Source of the DNA: Omnitrophica bacterium RBG_13_46_9
Lineage (GTDB): Bacteria; Omnitrophota; Gorgyraeia; JABMRN01; RBG-13-46-9
DNA: 9,670 nucleotides
Direction of reading: 5' to 3'
Assembly: GCA_001804045.1 (NCBI GenBank)
Contig: MHFD01000070.1
Coordinates: 15,293-24,962 of the forward strand
Shown: one piece after another, positions 5,501 to 9,670 of the stretch
Layout of the letters: each line of letters opens with the position of its first letter
Numbering within the stretch: the first letter of the stretch is position 1
Notes under the pieces: model-generated
What the model was told of the DNA's origin: nothing
Seen by the model: the letters and a program-made list of their open reading frames with translations, nothing else
Databases searched by the model: none
Position numbers and translations under genes: made by a program

Positions 5501-7664
5501 TGCGTTCCGAACCGATTGCCTGTCGTACCCGCTCGCATCGCTCCACCCGCTGCGTAATTGTGCCCCTGTTTATGCGCGCTCCTTTGGCGATAGTGAGATA
5601 GTTGACAGGTTTTCCGTCTCTAGTAAGGCGCTCTATCGCTTCCAATATAGCAACGTCGGTTTCAGATAAGAATACATCATCTGTCGCTCTCTTTACGTCA
5701 TCGTCATTTCTATATCTTGTTACGGTAAATTTGCTTACTTCGGCCAGACCGGCTATTACTCCGATGTCCACAACAAAAGGCCTGTCTTCCAGCTGTTCTT
5801 CTATCAACCGGCACGCTTCAAGGATTTTATTTTTTGTCTCTTCCGTTCTTCCAAGCTCACTATATTTCTTCGAACGCGGATCTTCCATCACCACCTTAAC
5901 ATCATCGAATTCCATGATAGCGATTTCTTCAAGTGGTTCGCTCTTCGCGCTTTTATCCTGTGCGTAGTATTTGAGAACCTGTATGCTGCCGTCGTCTTTA
6001 CGCACATAGGGAAGGGAAAATCCGCCTGTTTCCGTATCGAAATACAATTCCCTCCATTTAAATCTTGTAAAGTCGATGTGGGATAGGTGCTTCTCTATTA
6101 GGCGTTTTAGGCCCTCTGCGCTCAGCCTGAGATGGATCGCCTGCGCGATGAGCTGGCTTAAATACAGGAAACCGACGTCTTTCTGAAAGACTCGTATGTT
6201 ACGGTCCTCCTGCGAGAGATGGCCGATGCCCTCGACCAGATCATCAAAAAGCCTGTTGTAATACCTTTCGCGCTCCTCAGACTCTTTCACCGCGACCATC
6301 TGTACGTATGGATCGAGTAAAATATCTTCAGACGTATAGTGCCGTATGTATTCCGCCGCCTTCCACAAGACATGCCGCGGGAGTGAACCCTCCACGACGA
6401 TATCATATTCCGTATTATTAAGGATCTGGGCGTCCATGAAGAGATTATAGCACTTGCCCTTGTAGGTATTGGCTATGCGGCGCTCCATGTTCGCTCTTTC
6501 GGAATCGTCCTCATTCTTATAGTCTTTTATCAGGTAGCCCCAGCTCTCTCTGTCTATGTCCAGAAATTTCAGCTTCTTTTGCAGGTCGGCGTCAAGGTTC
6601 CCGTACGCGATACCCCGGCGAAACGAGCCTATTATGTCGTCCATGCGTTCGTAGCCGATCTTTACGTCCGATTTTTTCACCCTGAAATAAAAGAGAATCC
6701 CGGCCCTTTCGAAGAACTTTGACATGAGGTCACCTATGGAAAGAGCGGCTCCCATGTGGATCCCGCGGGCAAGGGAACATTTCATGTCCTGTATCACGAC
6801 CGTGTTCTTCTCAAAAACGCCCGTACTCTCTTCCGCGGCTCCGTCGATTCCAAACCGGGACTGTATCATTCCCGCCAATGCGTTCCATTTCCGGTCGTAC
6901 TCTTTCTCGAGAGCGTCCGCTTCATCTTTGTACTCTTTTCGCGTATCAGGCTCCAGGAAAAGTTCCTGCTTATTAAAATCTTTCACGAACTCGGCGACCT
7001 CTTTCAGCACCTCTTCCGGATATGGCCCTTCCGCAACTATCCTGTATCCGCGCGCCTCGCTTGTCTTTGACCCTATTCCTATAGCAAATCCCTGCCTCAT
7101 AAAATTCAGCTGGTAACCGTCTTCTAAAATCCTGCTTATAGAGTGTCCGAATTCTTCTTCAATAGCTCCGCCCTTCGTAATGTATAGGTTCCATATTGCC
7201 GGAATTTTCTCTTCATCAAGGAATATAACGGCATTAACAGCGTCCTGCACGTGGGCCGGCAGTTTGTTATAAGGTATTTTTTGTTCGAGCGCTTCAAAGA
7301 CATCGTCTATGTAAGGAAAATCCACACTTTCACCGGTTCTTTCGCTTACCAAAGACACCTTGATCGAAGTAGCCTTATATATGCGCATATACATATCTGC
7401 CATACTGGTGAGAGGCCTGTTGTGAAACCCCTGGCTTAGTTCGCATGCAGTGCTCAGTTCGCACCGCCTCTCTTCCATCTTCGCTTCTCTCCTGTGGTCG
7501 ACGATAAACATTTCATTCTCGGTCTTTTCCGGCACAATCGAAGCAAGCGGCTTGAACCTGGATGTAGGCGCGAGCGCAAATGAAACATCGCCGACCAGAA
7601 ATAGACACACTACGCCTATCGCTATTGTTTTCATAAATAAGCTATGTCTGTTTCTGCATTTCAT
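2553..7664 (-). CDS. Giant exported multidomain protein with tandem HTH repeats (Omnitrophota-type)
   Basis: A 1703-residue protein of unknown function. Residues 11-32 form a signal peptide or membrane anchor (MKTIAIGVVCLFLVGDVSFA, then LAP) followed by TSRFKPL, a pattern I recall at the start of many giant Omnitrophota proteins. Residues about 89-517 contain two tandem copies of a roughly 210-220-residue module. Residues about 610-838 hold four helix-turn-helix repeats, with a weaker fifth at about 866-910. Residues 1017-1038 contain CSTC and VHELMALAGF, which lacks the second His of an HExxH zinc site. Coiled-coil or helical stretches lie at about 1066-1100, 1286-1400 and 1430-1465. Residues about 1505-1703 form an alpha/beta module (KIVIGLDTSWIPEAQR, NVVILGSKDVL, YIRLLEMLEAATRLAFGEE, KLYIFIPKAEPVDFEGLKRIY) that I associate with the C-terminus of other giant proteins in this phylum. 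AGGAAG lies 10 nt before the ATG at 7664 and supports that start over the in-frame Met11. The enzymatic role, if any, cannot be told. Confidence 0.9.
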   Translation of the reverse strand: MKCRNRHSLFMKTIAIGVVCLFLVGDVSFALAPTSRFKPLASIVPEKTENEMFIVDHRREAKMEERRCELSTACELSQGFHNRPLTSMADMYMRIYKATSIKVSLVSERTGESVDFPYIDDVFEALEQKIPYNKLPAHVQDAVNAVIFLDEEKIPAIWNLYITKGGAIEEEFGHSISRILEDGYQLNFMRQGFAIGIGSKTSEARGYRIVAEGPYPEEVLKEVAEFVKDFNKQELFLEPDTRKEYKDEADALEKEYDRKWNALAGMIQSRFGIDGAAEESTGVFEKNTVVIQDMKCSLARGIHMGAALSIGDLMSKFFERAGILFYFRVKKSDVKIGYERMDDIIGSFRRGIAYGNLDADLQKKLKFLDIDRESWGYLIKDYKNEDDSERANMERRIANTYKGKCYNLFMDAQILNNTEYDIVVEGSLPRHVLWKAAEYIRHYTSEDILLDPYVQMVAVKESEERERYYNRLFDDLVEGIGHLSQEDRNIRVFQKDVGFLYLSQLIAQAIHLRLSAEGLKRLIEKHLSHIDFTRFKWRELYFDTETGGFSLPYVRKDDGSIQVLKYYAQDKSAKSEPLEEIAIMEFDDVKVVMEDPRSKKYSELGRTEETKNKILEACRLIEEQLEDRPFVVDIGVIAGLAEVSKFTVTRYRNDDDVKRATDDVFLSETDVAILEAIERLTRDGKPVNYLTIAKGARINRGTITQRVERCERVRQAIGSERISRSSLSILEAIQYLRSKGREVTVKAIALKTGLNRSTISYQARVNQSVRDELESEGLYLVKEPTEPLGTDVAIMGSAQWFLEHGGAKTQREIAKRAQVDPSTVSDRKTSNRNVKALVDEALAMGKKAKQENRDFSKLTEETRSMTFDELLESGIYGAPDISSIGSTLDSSGIQRSTAIRAFFRDTTISSYIKWKVQELLIDKFIANFYAKSGENAGQWHVFGRGNRILPVGDNALGEEEELAAVRTFIIEKLGYVFPYRIMQKLIKERQLNVLHVWPSHKTIFEAHSSPLYGINICSTCPDKGRAIVHELMALAGFIDDAFNERVDKTYQEWRDEIYHRKTDDVDASRRAAIEAELEEIRAAIQVIKEDSGRRIEQREFLETDLDIAAVIQPHMWVSGGERVVERKEVKGFESIEALQQALGSLKEYVEKAHAGIEKQRCNVEHSYYRALPEIKHINESTEGHLRDALLGLWNYFPELVATCRHADGEIRIMAEDYIVFLIDRLTIIPLNQLFTEFQFQGLDITDRVREALEKAYLAEWSSSPTRARNLWMTKKKYQAGHEKRWSGKVLFELKLKEIAILSDRALYYDKINKPWLATSVYRQACHFFRIYMRERATFERGYIEKREIFKLNEFDRVNGNIEKSIGNMFIKISQQRKRFKAMGIRLNTLEEIYAQYRMIVRNLGSKRSELAKLADGPSVVASIDGQTHGYKKIAEAKQERVEGLSRTIQGLESEEKTLAEELSVEVLFASVDNRDFAKLSGDRGNDLTEADSPVSEDVVAQRTGIAADLADTLVLKALEAKKKNEKIVIGLDTSWIPEAQRSCIQGLLNRLSHLSRRNGLENIVVRRRNGTELARSIGEEIEKAKKSGMNVPLSNVVILGSKDVLEDKAFDYLRGGDRPETGAFFAGVQLPEDFPENGLGYIRLLEMLEAATRLAFGEEAADRNIGIRRLGPKLYIFIPKAEPVDFEGLKRIYDSQRQLLIAA
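5151..5837 (-). other. Four tandem helix-turn-helix repeats within the giant protein
   Basis: Residues 610-838 repeat a pattern of one helix (ILEA.. type), a G/R-rich turn, and then IA..A.v.r.TvsxR. The cores are VIAGLAEVSKFTVTRYR (636-652), IAKGARINRGTITQRV (692-707), IALKTGLNRSTISYQAR (748-764) and IAKRAQVDPSTVSDRK (813-828). Spacing of the first helices is 59, 56 and 65 residues. A weaker fifth unit with SGIQRSTAIRAF lies near 891-902. The pattern is that of DNA-binding HTH domains. Finding it in a protein with an export signal is odd. Confidence 0.75.
6114..7400 (-). other. Tandem duplication of a ~210-residue N-terminal module in the giant protein
   Basis: Hand alignment pairs residues about 89-311 with 312-517. 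Anchors are YIDDVFEALEQKIPYNKLP (118-136) with RMDDIIGSFRRGIAYGNLD (340-358), YRIVAEGPYPEEVL (207-220) with YDIVVEGSLPRHVL (420-433), LFLEP (235-239) with ILLDP (448-452), and VFEK (283-286) with VFQK (492-495). A partial third start may follow at about 518. I do not recognise the family. Confidence 0.65.
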
Positions 7665-7720
7665 CGTTTCAACGCTTCCTATACGGTTTTTCGATATTCC
7701 AAGCAGTTTTTTTCTATGCG

Positions 7721-7832
7721 CTATCAGCTTTCAGTCATCAGCTATCAGCCATGAGCTGTTAAGTCAATGTATCTCAACCGTATTTCCATTGTATTTCAAT
7801 CCGTTTCAATGTGTTTCCATGAGTTTCAATAA
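7721..7832. repeat. Degenerate tandem word arrays upstream of the giant gene
   Basis: Two adjoining arrays without a gene. Positions 7721-7758 hold variants of CTATCAGC/AGCTATCAGC/CATGAGCTG. Positions 7769-7832 hold six 10-12-nt units of the type GTATTTCAATCC, GTTTCAATGT, GTTTCCATGA. The copies are imperfect, which suggests an old array. The giant gene starts about 57 nt to the left. No clear promoter stands out in this stretch. Confidence 0.65.
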
Positions 7833-7924
7833 TCGAAGATTTTCTTAAGATTGCTTTTTCGTATCCGTAACTTCTCAAAACTTCCCCCTATAACCACTAC
7901 CTATAAGCTCCATTAGCCCGTGGC

Positions 7925-7994
7925 CTATAGCTTATAGCCTATGGTCTATAGTCCTTTTCCGCTAGACGCTAATCGCTAGACGCTAGACGCTAAC
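7925..7994. repeat. CTATAG-word array and five 7-nt CGCTAGA repeats
   Basis: Positions 7925-7952 repeat CTATAGC/TTATAGCC/CTATGGT/CTATAGT. Positions 7960-7994 are five in-phase 7-mers: CGCTAGA, CGCTAAT, CGCTAGA, CGCTAGA, CGCTAAC. A gene is not present. The words differ from those at 7721-7832, but the style of repetition is the same. Confidence 0.75.
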
Positions 7995-8046
7995 AAAACA
8001 TGCTATAACGAATCGTCCTACGTAACGCGCTATAACGATGGCCCGG

Positions 8047-8217
8047 GGGACAGCATCATCCCGCGCAGAAGAGATGATGCCATCCCTTTCCGGACCAAAT
8101 AAAAATGCCAAGCACACTGTTTACGGCTTTGCCATCTCTAAACCGATCTCTGTAAACGTGCTTTTCTAAGTCTCTGCGCTTTGGGATATCCCAAACTTAG
8201 AAAGCGCCGCTTTCTAA
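8047..8217 (-). ncRNA. Chain of hairpins, candidate minus-strand structured RNA or leader
   Basis: Read on the minus strand there are four stems. TTAGAAAGC-loop-GCTTTCTAA (8217-8197) is first. TTTGGGATATCCCAAA (8195-8180) is a 16-nt palindrome. A long imperfect hairpin runs from AGCAC-GTTTAC (8162-8152) to GTAAAC ... GTGCT (8124-8111). The last is a 14-bp stem GGGATGGCATCATC/GATGATGCTGTCCC (8086-8073 and 8060-8047). Two pairs of this last stem are G-U only on the minus strand and would be A-C mismatches on the plus strand, which favours a minus-strand RNA. The segment CTTAGAA (8196-8202) can pair either with TTCTAAG (8164-8170) or within the first stem. I do not recognise a known RNA family. 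It lies 383 nt before the giant gene and could be in its leader. Confidence 0.4.
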
Positions 8218-8340
8218 TATATTAGTACTATAATATCATAATTAACGTATTTAGTTGTCACAGAAATGTAAAATCGATGCTAGCTTTTTTATTTTTAACT
8301 TAAATATCAAAATCATTGAGATAAGGTATTAGAGGCTTTG

Positions 8341-8686
8341 CTTTGGGGTGCGTTCTGGAGCGACTGTCACAGAGCGACCAAGGGGCGCCTACCCCCCATA
8401 CCCGAGGGAGTGGAACGTGTCCCAAAGTTTTGAAACGTTGTCGTTGCAAAAAAATGGTGTTTCTGGTAAGGTGGGATGTGCCTAGTCTAGTTTACCCATG
8501 AACCAGAAAGCCACGCCTGTAAGGGCGCGGATGAATGGCTTTCGGTTCAGGGTTCCGCTCCACCGATAGAGCGGAACCCTGTAAAAAGAGAAGCCACCGC
8601 TGTAAGGCGGTGGAGCTTCACTCTTCCGGGAGATTGGACCCAAATAAATAGAGGGATGGCTTAATATACCATCCCTCTATTTATTT
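8341..8686 (+). ncRNA. Candidate plus-strand structured RNA (~350 nt), family not recognised
   Basis: A 16-bp closing stem joins CTTTGGGGTGCGTTCT (8341-8356) to GGAACGTGTCCCAAAG (8412-8427). Four of its pairs are G-U on the plus strand and would be A-C mismatches on the minus strand. Further hairpins follow. The first uses GAACC/GGTTC, GAAAGCCA/TGGCTTTC and CGCC/GGCG with loop TGTAAG (8500-8548). The second is 13 bp, CAGGGTTCCGCTC/GAGCGGAACCCTG (8548-8581). The third is GAAGC-CACCGC with loop TGTAAG again (8590-8619). The last is an 18-bp stem (8642-8659 and 8669-8686) like a terminator. I checked for hallmarks of RNase P, SRP and 6S RNAs and of common riboswitches and did not find them. Whether it is transcribed is unknown; it may be one RNA or several elements. 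Confidence 0.45.
8642..8686 (-). terminator. 18-bp bidirectional terminator-like hairpin
   Basis: AAATAAATAGAGGGATGG pairs perfectly with CCATCCCTCTATTTATTT around a 9-nt AT-rich loop. It lies 34 nt beyond the stop of the lipoprotein gene on the minus strand, so it probably ends that transcript. The T-rich arms on both strands would also let it end a plus-strand RNA. Confidence 0.7.
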
Positions 8687-8720
8687 ATGGGAAATTAGTT
8701 TTAGATGCCGGACGCTAATT

Positions 8721-9092
8721 TTACTTGACTTGTTTATCGCTTTCTGTGGACTTCTTTATGCCTTCGTCAAGATCCTTTAGCCCTTGCTCGACACCTGTCA
8801 ATGGCTTCTCTATAATTGTCTTTATGGCCTCTCCGCCGGCTTCAACCGCCTCTTTACCCGCCGCGGCGGATTCTTCGCCTTTACCTACCAACCCTTTTTC
8901 TGCTGTTTTAACAGTTGCGGCCGTAGCTTCGGTGGCCTTTTTGCCAAAATCTATGACCCCTGTTCCGGCGCCTTGGATTACGTCACCGGTGCTTTTCGCA
9001 GTTCCCTTAACCGCTTCTTTAGGAGCGGTGCAAGAAGACAGCATTAATGGAACAAAAACGATTAGCACCAATAATATCAGTGCTTTCTTCAT
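8721..9092 (-). CDS. Small Ala/Gly/Lys-rich lipoprotein, paralog of the next gene
   Basis: A 123-residue protein of unknown function. It starts MKKALILLVLIVFVPLMLSS followed by Cys21, a clear lipoprotein signal with lipobox LSSC. The ATG at 9092 is chosen because GAGGAGG (9104-9098) lies 5 nt upstream; the in-frame ATG at 9116 has no such site and falls inside the terminator-like hairpin. The mature part is low-complexity and helical: KEAVKGTAKSTGDVIQGAG, KATEATAATVKTAEKG, AGKEAVEAGGEAIKTIIEKP, GLKDLDEGIKKSTES. It resembles the amphipathic Lys/Glu/Ala/Thr repeats of LEA-like proteins, but that is only a compositional likeness. It aligns without gaps to the protein at 9180-9557 at about 55-60% identity by hand count. 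An envelope role is inferred from the signal. Confidence 0.85.
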   Translation of the reverse strand: MKKALILLVLIVFVPLMLSSCTAPKEAVKGTAKSTGDVIQGAGTGVIDFGKKATEATAATVKTAEKGLVGKGEESAAAGKEAVEAGGEAIKTIIEKPLTGVEQGLKDLDEGIKKSTESDKQVK

Positions 9093-9106
9093 TCTAGCCT
9101 CCTCGT

Positions 9107-9154
9107 AAAAAATCATCCTTTTGCCCTATGTGGGATTATGACCCAAAAGATGAT
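9107..9154 (-). terminator. Terminator or attenuator hairpin between the two paralogs
   Basis: On the minus strand ATCATCTTTTG (9154-9144) pairs with CAAAAGGATGAT (9123-9112) with one bulged G, followed directly by a run of six T (9112-9107). The loop is 20 nt. The Shine-Dalgarno sequence of the lipoprotein gene starts 2 nt later (9104). No promoter fits between hairpin and gene, so expression of the second gene should depend on read-through or on a weak promoter further up. Confidence 0.7.
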
Positions 9155-9179
9155 CGGTTCTGCTATCCCGATTCTAAGC

Positions 9180-9557
9180 CTATTCAGTCTTTTCTTCTGT
9201 CTTTTTGCTGCCGGTAGCCTTCTTTATCCCGGCATCGATGTCTTTCAGCGCTTTTTCAACGCCTTTTACCGGTTTTTCTACGATGCTTTTGACGCCTTCT
9301 GCGCCGGATTCAACGGCCTCTTTGCCTGACTCAAGCGCTTCTCCGCCTTGTCCTACTAATAGTTTTCCGGTAGCCTCGACTGTCCCTGCCGCAGCGCCTG
9401 TAGCCCCCTTGCCAAGATCCAGGGTACCTTCTCCGGCACCTTCCACAACATCTCCTACGCCTTTGACTGTCCCTTTAATCGCCTCTTCCGGTTCAGCACA
9501 AAAGGCCACTGAAGAAACAAGGACAATAAGAGCAGTCGCTATAATTGCCTTGACCAT
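9180..9557 (-). CDS. Small Ala/Gly/Lys-rich exported protein, paralog of the lipoprotein
   Basis: A 125-residue protein of unknown function. Residues 1-20 (MVKAIIATALIVLVSSVAFC) are a signal peptide. Cleavage near AFC-AEP by signal peptidase I is plausible; the Phe before Cys20 makes a lipobox poor, so lipidation is uncertain. The mature part mirrors its neighbour: EEAIKGTVKGVGDVVEGAG, AAGTVEATGKLLVGQGGEA, GKEAVESGAEGVKSIVEKP, ALKDIDAGIKKATGS. The start at 9557 is supported by AAGGAGG with 7 nt spacing. It is the upstream gene of the pair, with its own candidate promoter at 9632-9660, and 87 nt containing a terminator-like hairpin separate it from the paralog. The pair arose by tandem duplication; one copy has a clear lipobox and the other does not. 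Confidence 0.85.
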   Translation of the reverse strand: MVKAIIATALIVLVSSVAFCAEPEEAIKGTVKGVGDVVEGAGEGTLDLGKGATGAAAGTVEATGKLLVGQGGEALESGKEAVESGAEGVKSIVEKPVKGVEKALKDIDAGIKKATGSKKTEEKTE

Positions 9558-9631
9558 CCTATTCCTCCTTTATTTAACCGTATTCCGCCCCAAGGGGATA
9601 CACCCCCTCTAAGGTAAAAACGGATTTAGAT

Positions 9632-9660
9632 ATGATACCCCCATTATACAGAAATTGCAA
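9632..9660 (-). promoter_or_regulatory. Candidate promoter for the paralog pair
   Basis: On the minus strand there is TTGCAA (9660-9655), a 17-nt spacer and TATCAT (9637-9632). A perfect TATAAT also lies inside the spacer but lacks a well-spaced -35. The leader to the ATG at 9557 would be about 70 nt and contains a short GGGG/CCCC stem near 9584-9605. Confidence 0.5.
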
Positions 9661-9670
9661 GTATTTTTTG

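Noticed and set aside
7721..7994. CRISPR array
   Set aside because: Units are 7-12 nt, imperfect and contiguous, with no unique spacers of constant length and no cas genes.
8080..8110. SRP RNA signature (GGTCCGGAAAGGGA on the minus strand)
   Set aside because: It resembles the GGTCCGGAAGG core by a few bases only; the adjoining GCAGC and the symmetric loop pairing of SRP RNA are missing.
8725..9108. Plus-strand frame opposite the lipoprotein gene
   Set aside because: It is the antisense shadow of a gene with a strong ribosome binding site, lipobox and a paralog; the antisense frame has no such support.

Overview
The window most likely comes from a member of Candidatus Omnitrophota (formerly OP3). 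The main evidence is a 1703-residue exported protein. Its N-terminus has a hydrophobic stretch followed by ALAPTSRFKPL, and its C-terminus is an alpha/beta module that I recall from giant secreted proteins of that phylum. This assignment rests on family memory plus the sequence, not on a search. Every protein gene reads on the minus strand, and long gene-free stretches hold many short repeats and hairpins.

Layout from left to right. Positions 1-627 (minus) are the 5' part of a lipoprotein N-acetylmuramoyl-L-alanine amidase, cut by the window edge. Positions 628-1616 contain no gene. They hold degenerate short-word repeats, inverted repeats, and two tandem copies (1104-1263 and 1480-1637) of a multi-hairpin module. 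The linkers between hairpins are shared by the two copies but the stem sequences differ, and each copy ends with the 3' end of tmRNA. Positions 1617-2007 (minus) are the tmRNA gene ssrA, and 2038-2496 (minus) is smpB, its protein partner. Positions 2553-7664 (minus) encode the giant exported protein, which has a duplicated N-terminal module, four or five tandem helix-turn-helix repeats, a long helical region and the C-terminal module.

Positions 7665-8720 again lack a gene. They carry degenerate tandem word arrays (7721-7832 and 7925-7994), a chain of hairpins that fits a minus-strand RNA (8047-8217), and a roughly 350-nt hairpin array that fits a plus-strand RNA ending in a strong terminator-like stem (8341-8686). 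Positions 8721-9557 (minus) encode two paralogous small Ala/Gly/Lys-rich exported proteins, one of them a lipoprotein. A terminator-like hairpin between them abuts the ribosome binding site of the second gene.

Functionally, smpB and ssrA form the trans-translation (ribosome rescue) pair and may be transcribed together, because I see no convincing promoter in the 30 nt between them. The other proteins look like cell-envelope proteins. The most unusual signals are the duplicated covarying hairpin module at the ssrA 3' end, the apparently 35-codon tmRNA tag frame without the usual Ala-rich end, the HTH repeats in an exported giant protein, and the unrecognised structured-RNA candidates between 8041 and 8690.
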